A stretch of 52,026 bases of DNA from RGIG5057 sp036653755 (GTDB lineage Bacteria; Bacillota; Clostridia; TANB77; CAG-465), in contig JAVVTJ010000004.1 of assembly GCA_036653755.1 (NCBI GenBank), positions 1 through 52,026 of the forward strand. The letters run 5' to 3'. The position numbers and the translations under genes were made by a program. A model generated the notes under the pieces. The model was given only the letters and a program-made list of their open reading frames with translations. It ran no database searches and was not told where the DNA came from. Positions 1-8,616 of the stretch are shown here, one piece after another. Position 1 is the first letter of the stretch. Every line of letters begins with the position of its first letter.

Positions 1-786
1 GTATTTACTCCTGTTTCTATATTATTATTACTTATTGATATACTTGCATTTGTTGAATTTGTTTTATCTATTTTTGTTACATTATATGAGTTTTCTCCTA
101 TTGCATCATCTAGTAAAGTATTATATATTCTTCCATATACTGCAACATTTGTATCTACTACAACTACACTTGTATATTTAAGCCAATTTCCACTTCCTAT
201 TTTATATTGTAATTCATATCCCACTGGTATATTTGCATGGCTTATTGTTATTGTTACATTGTTTTTTGTCCATTCTGATGTATTTGGTGATACTGATACT
301 TTTCCTGATATATTTGTTGTACTTGTATTTTTTTCTTTTACTACTGAATAATTTGCTACTTTATCTTTTGCTCTTGTTTTTACTACTACATTTGTTCCTG
401 CTTTTATTCCTGTAAATTCATGTGTTGCTGTTTTAGCTGATGTCCATGTAGTTCCATTATTTATGGAATATTCATATCCTATTATTCCACTTTGACTGTC
501 TGTACTTCCTAATGCTTGAACTACTATACTATTTATATTATTTGTTATTGTTATATCTGTTGGTATTGTTGGATTTGTTTTATCTATGTTTGTTACATCA
601 TATGGATTTGCTCCTATTTCATCATTTAACACAGTATTATATAGTCTTCCATATACTGCAACATTTGTATTTACTACAACTGCACTTGTATATTTAAGCC
701 AATTTCTACTTCCTATTTTATATTGTAATTCATATCCGCTTGGTATATTTGCATGACTTATTGTTACTGTTACATTGTTTTTTGTA
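1..786. repeat. about 1.5 units of a 516-bp direct repeat
   Basis: The segment ending at 269 recurs almost unchanged ending at 785, for example the block TGTTACATTGTTTTTTGT at 252-269 and 768-785. The period is 516 bp, or 172 codons. The stretches at about 80-270 and 597-786 are near-identical and encode the same Ig-like module. Such repeats promote recombination and also break short-read assemblies. Confidence 0.75.
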
Positions 787-801
787 CATTTTTTATGCTT
801 T

Positions 802-824
802 TGTAATATTACTGTAATATTACA
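802..824. repeat. Doubled 10-bp palindrome at a gene junction
   Basis: GTAATATTAC, itself a perfect palindrome, occurs twice in tandem, so the 23 bases are one near-perfect inverted repeat with a single mismatched centre. It lies between the stop codon of the coiled-coil gene (827-829) and the point where surface-repeat homology starts (about 790). It could be a weak terminator hairpin without a T tract, or a recombination joint. Confidence 0.5.
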
Positions 825-826
825 TT

Positions 827-3133
827 TTATCTATTTAGTGGTGGTTCTTGTTTTCTAGATTGTTCTTTATTTCTATCTTTAACATCTTTTAAGTTATATA
901 CACCATCTTTTAGTGAATCATTAAATTCTTGTGATTTAACTTCGGGTACTTCAATTTTTATAATACTTTTTCTAATATTATTTAATGCTGTTTTTTCAGA
1001 TAATTTACTATCTTCATCTATTGATTCATGTTTTTTAAAATAATTATTTTTTATTCTATTTACACTTTTTACTATTGAATTTTTACATAGTTCTTTACTT
1101 TGATTATGTAATATTCCAAATTTTGCAGGTGTCATTATATATTTTTCAAATTCATTAATTTGTTTTTCTGACATATTTTCTTTTTCTTTGCTGTATGTTT
1201 CAATTATTTTATTCCATTTTTCAAGACATGAAGTTCCCATAACTGAAAAACCATTTAATACACCACAGCCTTGATCTAAATCCATAAAAGATTCTTTATA
1301 GAATTTTTCAAAACCTTTTTTTCCAAAACTAATTCCAAGTGAAGAAGTTAATTTTTCGAAATTTTTAGCATAATCCGAATCACTTGTAAGTAAATTCATT
1401 TGATTTCTTTCTTCTAGCATAATTTTTTTAAGATATACTTTTTCATCATGAGATGGCTCAATTATTGAAGCATTAAGTTCTTGAAGTGCTCTTTGCATTT
1501 TTTCAAACTCTTTACCACCAACTTCACCCTTAAACCTAGCCATAGCATCTTCTTTATTCATTCTTTCACCCTCGCCTAAATATCCGATGATATAGTTATA
1601 ATTTTTTCTGTTTCTACTTGCTTGTTTTACTGCTGGCTGAGCTGCTTGCTCTGATAAAGTTAAAGGTGTTTCTTGAAATGTTTGACTAGGTTGTGGGAAG
1701 TTAATATCTGCTTTTTGTAATTGTGATTTTTTTTCTGAATTTAACTTTACACCTTTATTTTTCAAGTTATCTCTTAAATTATCTGATTTTTTTTGAAATT
1801 CAATTGATTTTTTACCATATTCACTAAAATAATCATTTGATTCTTTTTCTTTTTGTTTTATATAATCATTTTTATCTTTTATACTTTTTTCTTTATCATC
1901 TATATTAAATATCTTTTCATCTATACTTTCTTTTAACTTATTTTGTTTACTTTGTAAATCATTTAATTTATAATATTTAGTTTGATCTACATCATCACAT
2001 ATTTCTTCATCCTCAGAAATTTCTTTTTCTAAATCTTCAATTTCTTTATCAACAGCTAATAATTCTTCATTTAAAGCTATTTTTTCTTCTTCTAGTTTTA
2101 TTTTTTCTTCTTCTTCTTTTTTTAATTCTTCTTTTTTTTGTTCAATCTCAGATTCTACTTTAAAAATGTTATTTTTAATTTTTTCTAATATTAATGCTAC
2201 ATTTTTATTTATAGTATTAAAATCTTCTACTAAAACTTCTTTATTAATATCAGCTTTTTCCATAGCTAAATTAAAATCTTTTTTAAACTTTGCTTTTTTT
2301 TCAGGTGTATCTAAACTAATAAGTACTCTATCATATTTTTCTTTAATAGAATCTGATTTGTTATTTTCTCCATAAGCAGAAAATAACGTATCTAATCCTT
2401 TTTCTGTAGCTTCTAATCTATTTTCTATACTAATATATGCTACTTTCCAATTATCTAATTTTGATATATTTTCATCAATTGTACTATTATCAATTATTTT
2501 TTCTTCATCAATTTCAGGCTTAAAATCTGGTTTTATATCAGCTTTACTATACTGCACTGCTTGCTCATTTGTATCTTCTAAGTTTACATTATCTAACTGT
2601 ATATTATTTGTTCTAAATTCTTTTATTTTTTCATCTATTGAATCATGAGTAGATATAACTACTTTAGAAGATGCATTTATATCATCTTTTATTTCATTAA
2701 ATCTTTCTACAAATTCTATTCCATTATTTTCATTTTCTTTATATGAAAATTCTAAGTCATTAAGCTCAGTGATAAATTTTGATTTATTTTCATCAGACAA
2801 ATTAGACAAAGTAACTGCAGCTATAGCATTTTCTACATTTACCCTATTAGATTTATTAGCATTTGCATCAGTAATATTTAAAGTTTTATTAATTTCAGTT
2901 AATTTATCTTCAATAGTATGGACAATTTCTTTTTTTGTTTCTTTAAACTCTTTTAATGTATTTAATTTTGACATACATTCTGTTTGTAATCCATCATATT
3001 CAGATATTATATCTTTAAGTTCATCTCTACCATTTTCATCAATTGCAACATTTTCTAATCTACTTAATATTTCATCTTTTTTTATATTAAGTTCTTTGTT
3101 TACCTGTTTCCATTCTTCACTTGTCAAAGCCAT
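827..3133 (-). CDS. Large coiled-coil protein of unknown function
   Basis: The 768-residue product is hydrophilic and charged, and I do not recognise its family. Residues about 1-320 are mostly helical with scattered Asn/Asp. Residues about 320-470 are a long Lys/Glu coiled coil (many KKEE and EEEKIKLEEEK-type heptads). A linker near residue 500 is rich in Gln, Ala and Pro. The C-terminal 250 residues look globular and include two Cys near DLDQGCGVLNG and GTSCLEKW. There is no signal peptide or membrane segment. The start is ATG behind AAGGAGG with 7-base spacing, and it overlaps by one base the stop of the 43-codon gene upstream (TAATG), so the two are probably translationally coupled. The neighbouring surface-repeat fragment offers a possible context but no proof. 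Coding status is firm; function is unknown. Confidence 0.85.
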   Translation of the reverse strand: MALTSEEWKQVNKELNIKKDEILSRLENVAIDENGRDELKDIISEYDGLQTECMSKLNTLKEFKETKKEIVHTIEDKLTEINKTLNITDANANKSNRVNVENAIAAVTLSNLSDENKSKFITELNDLEFSYKENENNGIEFVERFNEIKDDINASSKVVISTHDSIDEKIKEFRTNNIQLDNVNLEDTNEQAVQYSKADIKPDFKPEIDEEKIIDNSTIDENISKLDNWKVAYISIENRLEATEKGLDTLFSAYGENNKSDSIKEKYDRVLISLDTPEKKAKFKKDFNLAMEKADINKEVLVEDFNTINKNVALILEKIKNNIFKVESEIEQKKEELKKEEEEKIKLEEEKIALNEELLAVDKEIEDLEKEISEDEEICDDVDQTKYYKLNDLQSKQNKLKESIDEKIFNIDDKEKSIKDKNDYIKQKEKESNDYFSEYGKKSIEFQKKSDNLRDNLKNKGVKLNSEKKSQLQKADINFPQPSQTFQETPLTLSEQAAQPAVKQASRNRKNYNYIIGYLGEGERMNKEDAMARFKGEVGGKEFEKMQRALQELNASIIEPSHDEKVYLKKIMLEERNQMNLLTSDSDYAKNFEKLTSSLGISFGKKGFEKFYKESFMDLDQGCGVLNGFSVMGTSCLEKWNKIIETYSKEKENMSEKQINEFEKYIMTPAKFGILHNQSKELCKNSIVKSVNRIKNNYFKKHESIDEDSKLSEKTALNNIRKSIIKIEVPEVKSQEFNDSLKDGVYNLKDVKDRNKEQSRKQEPPLNR

Positions 3134-3264
3134 TACATTACCTCCTTGTTAATTTTATCAAAACAATCTAAAATACTTGATTGTCTTTCTATAAGTTTTG
3201 TTGTATACTCTAATTCTTCCATATCTTTTTTAATAGCTTTTAATCTTAATTCTAATTCTTCCAT
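3133..3264 (-). CDS. 43-residue coiled-coil mini-protein coupled to the large coiled-coil gene
   Basis: The short frame starts MEELELRLKAIKK and ends FDKINKEVM. It is almost entirely a Glu/Lys/Leu helix with one Cys (residue 34). A GAGAGGAAG ribosome site precedes the ATG, and a strong sigma-A promoter lies 37 bases upstream. Its stop TAA shares a base with the ATG of the 768-codon gene, and the AAGGAGG serving that gene lies inside its last codons. The arrangement is typical of a small partner or chaperone made together with a large protein. No family is recognised. Promoter, ribosome site and coupling make it a real gene in spite of its size. Confidence 0.75.
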   Translation of the reverse strand: MEELELRLKAIKKDMEELEYTTKLIERQSSILDCFDKINKEVM

Positions 3265-3300
3265 ACAAAAACTTCCTCTCTTATTTAATGTATATATAAT

Positions 3301-3329
3301 ATATTACTATACTTATGATCAAAAGTCAA
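3301..3329 (-). promoter_or_regulatory. Sigma-A promoter of the coiled-coil operon
   Basis: On the minus strand TTGACT (3324-3329) and TAATAT (3301-3306) are separated by 17 bases, and the first ATG follows at 3264. Confidence 0.75.
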
Positions 3330-3341
3330 TATAAGTATAAT

Positions 3342-3394
3342 AAATGTTTATATATTATGTAAACTTTTAGCTTTTTTTACAATATATAACATTT
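3342..3394 (-). terminator. Imperfect long hairpin after queA
   Basis: Arms at 3342-3363 and 3376-3394 (AAATGTT...GTAAA against TTTAC...AACATTT) can pair over most of their length just after the queA stop codon. There is no long T tract, so termination is only likely. Confidence 0.4.
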
Positions 3395-3395
3395 A

Positions 3396-4391
3396 TTATT
3401 TTATTAACATGCAATCTCCAAAACTAAAAAATCTATATTTGTTTTCAACTGCTATATTATATGCATTTAAAATTATATCTTTTGTAGATAATGCTGATAC
3501 TAACATTATTAAAGTTGACTCTGGTAAATGGAAATTTGTAAGTAATATATTCACCATTTTAAATTTATATCCTGGATATATAAATATATCTGTTTCTTTT
3601 GTCATACTATGTATTATTCCATTTGAATCTGTTGCAGTTTCTAATACTCTACAAGTTGTTGTTCCTACACATATAACTTTATTACCTCTTTTTTTTGTTT
3701 CATTTATAACAGAAGCTACTTCTTCACTTATAATAAAATATTCACTATGCATTTTATGTTCTAAAACATTATCTACTTTTACTGGTCTAAATGTTCCAAT
3801 ACCAACATGTAGTGTTACATATTCTATATTAACACCTTTATCTTCTAATTTTTGTAATATTTCTTTGGTAAAATGAAGTCCTGCTGTAGGTGCTGCTGCT
3901 GAACCTATATTTTTACTATATACAGTTTGGTATCTACCTTGGTCTTCTAATTTTTCTGTTATATATGGTGGCAAAGGCATTGTTCCTAATTTATCTAATA
4001 TTTCATTAAATATACCAGTATATATAAACTGTATTATTCTTTCACCTTCTGGAAGAATATCTACAACTTCTGCTTTTAATAACTTATCATCAAATATTAT
4101 TATATTACCAATTTGAGCTTTTTTGCCGGGTTTAACTAATGTTTCCCATTTATTATTTTCTAATTGTTTTGTAAGTAAAAATTCTATTACTTCTTCCTTT
4201 TCTTCTCTATGACCAAATATTCTTGCAGGTAGTACTTTTGTATCATTAAGTACAATTGTATCTCCCTTATTTATATAATCTACTATATTTTCAAATATTT
4301 TATGTTCAATTTCTCCTGTTTTTTTATTTAACACCATCATTTTAGACTTTGATCTTTCTTTTAAAGGTATTTGTGCTATTAATTCATGAGG
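3396..4391 (-). CDS. queA: S-adenosylmethionine:tRNA ribosyltransferase-isomerase, start lost in the gap
   Basis: QueA transfers and isomerises the ribosyl part of S-adenosylmethionine onto 7-aminomethyl-7-deazaguanine in tRNA, giving epoxyqueuosine at the wobble base of GUN anticodons. The frame is open through ATGATG at 4340 up to the first N. Its upstream codons read PHELIAQIPLKERSKSK, which is the conserved QueA amino terminus, so the internal Met is not the start. Only about 10 residues should be missing. Family motifs are plain: LNDTKVLPARIFG, GTMPLPPYI, QTVYSKNIGSAAAPTAGLHFT, HVGIGTFRPV, YPGYKFK, and the end RFFSFGDCMLI. The enzyme is complete at its carboxyl end. No other queuosine gene lies in the window. 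Confidence 0.95.
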   Translation of the reverse strand, partial: PHELIAQIPLKERSKSKMMVLNKKTGEIEHKIFENIVDYINKGDTIVLNDTKVLPARIFGHREEKEEVIEFLLTKQLENNKWETLVKPGKKAQIGNIIIFDDKLLKAEVVDILPEGERIIQFIYTGIFNEILDKLGTMPLPPYITEKLEDQGRYQTVYSKNIGSAAAPTAGLHFTKEILQKLEDKGVNIEYVTLHVGIGTFRPVKVDNVLEHKMHSEYFIISEEVASVINETKKRGNKVICVGTTTCRVLETATDSNGIIHSMTKETDIFIYPGYKFKMVNILLTNFHLPESTLIMLVSALSTKDIILNAYNIAVENKYRFFSFGDCMLIK

Positions 4392-4491
4392 NNNNNNNNN
4401 NNNNNNNNNNNNNNNNNNNNNNNNNNNNNNNNNNNNNNNNNNNNNNNNNNNNNNNNNNNNNNNNNNNNNNNNNNNNNNNNNNNNNNNNNNN
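4392..4491. other. Scaffold gap of 100 N
   Basis: Exactly 100 N is the conventional length for a gap of unknown size. It removes the first codons of queA and whatever lies between queA and ung. The ung stop codon is two bases from its right edge. Confidence 0.98.
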
Positions 4492-4493
4492 AA

Positions 4494-5150
4494 TTATATA
4501 TTATCTATTTGCCAATCTATTTCTTTTAAGTCATTTTTTTTCAAAAATTCATTTATTAATATAAAATGATTACAGCCAAAAAAACCATTTCTTGCTGAAA
4601 AAGGACTTGGATGTACAGTTTTTAAAACTAAATGTTTTGGATTTGTTATATATTTTTCTTTTTCTTTTGCATAATTTCCCCATAATACAAAAACTATTGG
4701 TTTATCTCTTTCATTTAATTTTTTAATAACAGTATCTGTAAATATTTCCCAGCCTTTATTTCTATGACTTCCAGGTTTATCTTTTTCAACAGTAAGTACA
4801 CTGTTAAGTAGTAATACTCCTTGATTTGCCCATTTAACTAAATATCCATTATTAGGTATTTGTAAATTCATTTCATTTTTTAATTCTTTATATATGTTTT
4901 GAAGTGAAGGAGGAGTTTTTATACCTGGCTGTACAGAAAAACTAAGTCCATGAGCTTGCTTTTCACCATGATATGGATCTTGACCTAATATAACTACTTT
5001 AACATTTTCATAAGGTGTTAATTTTAAACTATTAAATATATTTTCTTTTTCTGGAAATATTGTTTTATTTTCTTTATCTATATATTTAATTAAGTTAATA
5101 AAATAATCCTTTTGTTTTTCTTCATTTATTAAATTTTCAAAATATGTCAT
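4494..5150 (-). CDS. ung: Uracil-DNA glycosylase, family 1
   Basis: Ung removes uracil from DNA to start base-excision repair. The 218 residues match the usual length. The water-activating loop GQDPYHG (Asp58), the uracil-binding FSV and LLLNSVLTV segments, and the minor-groove loop HPSPFSA (His180) are all present. The gene lies one base downstream of the thymidine kinase fusion. Pairing with a thymidine kinase puts two functions that limit or respond to uracil/thymine imbalance side by side, though this may be chance. The carboxyl end is intact, ending beside the scaffold gap. Confidence 0.97.
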   Translation of the reverse strand: MTYFENLINEEKQKDYFINLIKYIDKENKTIFPEKENIFNSLKLTPYENVKVVILGQDPYHGEKQAHGLSFSVQPGIKTPPSLQNIYKELKNEMNLQIPNNGYLVKWANQGVLLLNSVLTVEKDKPGSHRNKGWEIFTDTVIKKLNERDKPIVFVLWGNYAKEKEKYITNPKHLVLKTVHPSPFSARNGFFGCNHFILINEFLKKNDLKEIDWQIDNI

Positions 5151-5151
5151 T

Positions 5152-6369
5152 TTAACTTCTCCTTATCTTTAATAACAAATTAATTCTTCTTTTTGCACTA
5201 TCAATATTTACAATATCTTCATGTCCTGGATATATTATAACATCAGTAAATCTATTAAATAATTTATCAATGCTTTCTTTAATATCTTCAAAACTTCCAG
5301 ATTTTAAATCAACTCTACCATAACATTGAGCAAATATTGTATCACCTGTAAAAAGAGAAGAAGTTTGTTTTTCAAATAAACACATACATCCACTAGTATG
5401 ACCTGGTGTATTTATTACTTCTAACTGAATACTTCCAATTTCAATTATATCTTTATCTTTTACTGTTTTTACTTTAAATTTACTTAAATCTGGTTTAGTT
5501 ATATTAAGTTTAGTAAAGTGAGCTTTTTCATCATCTTCTAATCCATCTTTATCATTTTCATTGATTATACAATCACATTTTGCATATTCACAAATACTTG
5601 TCAACTCTCCTAAATGATCTGCATGACAATGAGTAAGTATAACATGTTTTATTTTTAACTCATTATCTTCTATTTCTTTTATTATTCTATTTTTATCAAA
5701 TCCAGGATCTATTACTACACCATTTTTATTTTCATCATATATTATATAACAATTAGTTGGATAAGAATCGTCTCCTACCTCAATTTGAATTATTTTATTT
5801 CTTTCCATTTTTATCCTTTCCTTATAACATTTTCTGCATAATGCTTTATATTCTAAATCACCAATCATTATTTGATCACCCTCAGTAACAACTTGTCCAT
5901 TTAATAATCTTATATTCCACACTGCTTTTTTACCACAATCACAAATAGTTTTTATTTCTTCTATTTTATCAGCTATTTCAAATAACCTTTTACTACCTTC
6001 AAAAAAGTTACCTTTAAAATCTGCCCTCAGTCCATAACATATAACTGGAATATCTAAGTAATCAACTATATCTCCTAACTCATCAGCTTGTTTTTTTGAT
6101 AAAAACTGTGCTTCATCTACTAAAATACAAGCTGGCATATAACCTAAATTAATACAAAGTTCATATATATTAGTATCATTTTTATATACTAAAGCATCTC
6201 TATTTAATCCAATTCTTGTTGTTATCATTTTTTTATCATATCTTGTATCAATATCAGCAGTTAAAAGTAATACTTTATTTCCTCTTTCTTCATAATTATA
6301 TGCAACTTTTAGCAAATCTATTGATTTACCAGAACCCATACAGCCATATCTATAATATAACTTTGCCAC
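5152..6369 (-). CDS. tdk: Thymidine kinase fused to a metallo-beta-lactamase-fold hydrolase
   Basis: One uninterrupted frame holds two enzymes. Residues about 1-187 are a type II thymidine kinase: P-loop GCMGSGKS, DEAQF with the catalytic Glu, CYGLRADF, and a four-Cys zinc site (CDC plus CRKC). It resembles the Escherichia coli subgroup. The rest is a glyoxalase II-like hydrolase: THCHADHLGE, GHTSGC, GDTIFAQCYGR and a late PGHE supply the metal ligands. The frame opens with GTG at 6378, but AAGAGG overlaps it. The second GTG at 6369 is well spaced and gives the normal MAKLY start. At the joint a ribosome site (AAGGAAAGG) precedes an in-frame ATG at 5808, so the hydrolase may also be made alone. 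Kinase role is firm; the hydrolase substrate is unknown. Confidence 0.9.
   Translation of the reverse strand: MAKLYYRYGCMGSGKSIDLLKVAYNYEERGNKVLLLTADIDTRYDKKMITTRIGLNRDALVYKNDTNIYELCINLGYMPACILVDEAQFLSKKQADELGDIVDYLDIPVICYGLRADFKGNFFEGSKRLFEIADKIEEIKTICDCGKKAVWNIRLLNGQVVTEGDQIMIGDLEYKALCRKCYKERIKMERNKIIQIEVGDDSYPTNCYIIYDENKNGVVIDPGFDKNRIIKEIEDNELKIKHVILTHCHADHLGELTSICEYAKCDCIINENDKDGLEDDEKAHFTKLNITKPDLSKFKVKTVKDKDIIEIGSIQLEVINTPGHTSGCMCLFEKQTSSLFTGDTIFAQCYGRVDLKSGSFEDIKESIDKLFNRFTDVIIYPGHEDIVNIDSAKRRINLLLKIRRS
5806..5822 (-). promoter_or_regulatory. Internal ribosome site and start for the hydrolase half
   Basis: AAGGAAAGG lies 5 bases before ATG (5806-5808, read leftwards) inside the fused frame. 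Translation from it would give a free hydrolase of about 217 residues starting MERNKIIQ, a natural length for this fold. It may be a relic of two formerly separate genes. Confidence 0.5.
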
Positions 6370-6381
6370 AAAAATCACCTC

Positions 6382-8532
6382 TTATTTAGCTCTTTTTACA
6401 TCATAAACACTATCAATTTTTTTTAGTTTTCTTATAACTTCTGTTAAATTATCACTATTTTCAGTATTAATACTAATATCAACTATCATTTCTCTATCAG
6501 CATTTTTACTAGCTTTTATAGTCAAAATATCTATTTTTAATTCTTGCAATTTTTTAATAATATCAATTGTTAAAGTTTCTCTAAAGTTTGCCATAATTTT
6601 TATATTTGTTATAAAAGACGATTTAACTTTATCTTTCCATTTAACATTAATTTTTCTATTTAATATATCTAAACCTTTTAAATTTTTGCAGTCTTTTCTA
6701 TGAATAGATACACCATTAGAATATGTAATATATCCTACTATTTCATCTCCTGGTATTGGACTACAACATTTAGCAAATTTAACTAAACAGTTATTTAATC
6801 CTTCAACAATAACAGTATCAATAGAATTTTTCTTTACCTTTGTTTTATTTTCTAATTTTTCATGAGTTACTTTATTGTTTTTGTTGTATATTTCTACTAA
6901 TCTATTAACTGCTTTAACATATGATAAAGTTCCAAATCCTATATTTTCATACACATTGTCAATTTTATTTACTTTAAGATATTTAGGTAATTCTTTTAAA
7001 TATTCTTCTTTTAATAACTCTTCTTTTGCTATTTTTTGTTTTTTAACTTCTTTTTCAAATAAATCTTTACCTCTTAAAAAATTATCTGAACTACCTTGTT
7101 TTTTTAAATATGCCATTATTTTATTTTTTGCACTACCTGTTTTAACATGATTTATCCAATCCAAATTAGGACCATTACTACTAGCTGATGTTATAATTTG
7201 TACAACATCAGTATTATTTAATTTTGTACTTATTGGAACTAATTTTCCATTTATCTTAGCACCTGTCATTTTTTCTGCTATATTTTGATGAATACTATAT
7301 GCAAAATCAATTGTAGTTGATCCTTTTGGAAGTGATTTTAATTCTCCTTTAGGAGTAAATGCAAATACTTCTTCTCCAAAAAGTTCTCCTTTAAAACTAC
7401 TTAAATTACTAACACCTTCTGTAAGTTCTTTTTGAAGTTCTAATGTATGACGAATCCACATTATTTTTTTCTCAGTTTCATTTATTTCTTTTGTTTTTTC
7501 TTTATACATAAAATGTGCAGCTATACCATATTCTGCATGTCTATGCATGTCCCATGTACGTATTTGAATTTCAAAAGGAACACCACTATCTCCAAATACT
7601 GTTGTATGAAGTGATTGATAGTTATTTGTTTTAGGAACAGCAATATAATCTTTAAATCTACCTGGCATTGGTTTATACATTTCATGAACAATACCTAAAG
7701 CATTATAACAATCTTTAACAGAATCTACAACAATTCTAATTGCTAACAAATCAAATATATCATCTACATCACTTTCTTTTTCTTTTATTTTTTTATATAT
7801 ACTATAAAAATGTTTTGGTCTACCGTATATAGTAGATACAACATTTTCATTTTTTAATCTATTTGTTATTTCTATTATTCTATTTTTTATATATTCTTCT
7901 CTTTGTGTTTTTTTAGCATCAATCTTTGATTTTATATATAAATATTCTTTATTCATAAGTATTCTAAAAGATATATCTTCAAGTTCTGATTTTATATGTG
8001 AAATACCAAGTCTGTGAGCAATTGGAGAATATATTTCTAATGTTTCCTTTGCTTTTAAAATTCTAAACTCTTCATTCATTTCATCAGCTTTTCGCATATT
8101 GTATAATCTATCCGCAAGTTTTATTAGTATAACTCTTACATCTTTTGCAATAGCCATAAACATTTTTCTTAAAATTTGAATATCTAATTTATCATTATTT
8201 GCATAATTTAAATATGATAACCTATCAACACCTTTAATAAGGTCAGATATATCTTGTCCAAATTTTAAAGTAATCTCACTAAAACTTACTTTAAATTTAG
8301 GTAATTCATGTAATATACTCGAATAAATAGAATCTTCATCTAACTTTAAATTTGCTACTTCTTTTGCAACACCTAATGTATGTTCAAAATATGTTTGACC
8401 TGTATATCTAAATTCATCTTTATATATAGATTTTGCATATTTTAAAACTTCTTCAAATTTATTATTATCATAATTAATATTATTATCTTTCATTACAATT
8501 AATAATTTTTCTTTTACTTCTTCGTCACTCAA
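6382..8532 (-). CDS. rel: Rel-type (p)ppGpp synthetase with a degenerate hydrolase domain
   Basis: Long RelA/SpoT homologue, 716 residues: HD hydrolase region (about 20-190), synthetase (about 220-350), TGS (about 385-450, VFAFTPKGELKSLPKGST), then zinc-finger-like (CLVKFAKCCSPIPGDEIVGY) and ACT regions. The synthetase keeps GRFKDYIA, YQSLHTTV and EIQIRTWDMHRHAEYGIAAH. Its RFKD is the RXKD signature of bifunctional enzymes. In the hydrolase, His51, His75, Asp141 and Asn145 remain. However, the metal-binding HD is HE (75-76) and the following catalytic Glu-Asp is Lys-Phe (79-80), so hydrolysis is probably lost. The start is TTG behind AAGGGGGGG. It may mediate the stringent response. The neighbouring gene is the kinase-hydrolase fusion 3 bases on. 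Confidence 0.93.
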   Translation of the reverse strand: MSDEEVKEKLLIVMKDNNINYDNNKFEEVLKYAKSIYKDEFRYTGQTYFEHTLGVAKEVANLKLDEDSIYSSILHELPKFKVSFSEITLKFGQDISDLIKGVDRLSYLNYANNDKLDIQILRKMFMAIAKDVRVILIKLADRLYNMRKADEMNEEFRILKAKETLEIYSPIAHRLGISHIKSELEDISFRILMNKEYLYIKSKIDAKKTQREEYIKNRIIEITNRLKNENVVSTIYGRPKHFYSIYKKIKEKESDVDDIFDLLAIRIVVDSVKDCYNALGIVHEMYKPMPGRFKDYIAVPKTNNYQSLHTTVFGDSGVPFEIQIRTWDMHRHAEYGIAAHFMYKEKTKEINETEKKIMWIRHTLELQKELTEGVSNLSSFKGELFGEEVFAFTPKGELKSLPKGSTTIDFAYSIHQNIAEKMTGAKINGKLVPISTKLNNTDVVQIITSASSNGPNLDWINHVKTGSAKNKIMAYLKKQGSSDNFLRGKDLFEKEVKKQKIAKEELLKEEYLKELPKYLKVNKIDNVYENIGFGTLSYVKAVNRLVEIYNKNNKVTHEKLENKTKVKKNSIDTVIVEGLNNCLVKFAKCCSPIPGDEIVGYITYSNGVSIHRKDCKNLKGLDILNRKINVKWKDKVKSSFITNIKIMANFRETLTIDIIKKLQELKIDILTIKASKNADREMIVDISINTENSDNLTEVIRKLKKIDSVYDVKRAK

Positions 8533-8543
8533 TCTTTTCCCCC

Positions 8544-8570
8544 CCTTAGGGCTAGTCTTGTAAAAAAATA
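8544..8570. repeat. Short repeat family, copy A
   Basis: CTTAGGGCTAGTCTTGTAAA, shared with copies near 21833, 22056, 22294 and 43085. Here it sits between the Rel ribosome site and the ldhA stop. A weak partner arm (GACTAATT) lies downstream at about 8609, so it may fold into a hairpin as other copies do. Confidence 0.6.
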
Positions 8571-8616
8571 TTCATGCCATTATTTAGAATATTATTTATG
8601 TTATTACTATGACTAA

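Larger units (their letters stand above)
1..830 (-). pseudogene. 5'-less fragment of a repeat-built surface protein
   Basis: An open minus-strand frame of 276 codons runs from an in-frame TAG at 831-833 off the left edge. It contains no ATG, GTG or TTG codon, so it cannot be translated on its own. The product would be Thr/Asn/Val-rich with two kinds of beta-rich module. One contains SHANIP-GYELQYKIG and NVAVYGR; the other contains GYEYSINNGTTWT and IKAGTNVVVKTRAKD. Linkers of the IDKTNPT type resemble those between bacterial Ig-like domains of cell-surface proteins. Repeat homology begins abruptly near 786-790. The bases between there and the stop of the neighbouring gene encode unrelated residues. 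This is either the tail of a truncated surface gene, a silent cassette, or a misjoined repeat contig. Frame and repeats are seen directly; the surface role is inferred. Confidence 0.6.

Noticed and set aside
233..697. Two plus-strand Leu-rich frames
   Set aside because: They are antisense shadows of the surface-repeat frame, without ribosome sites.
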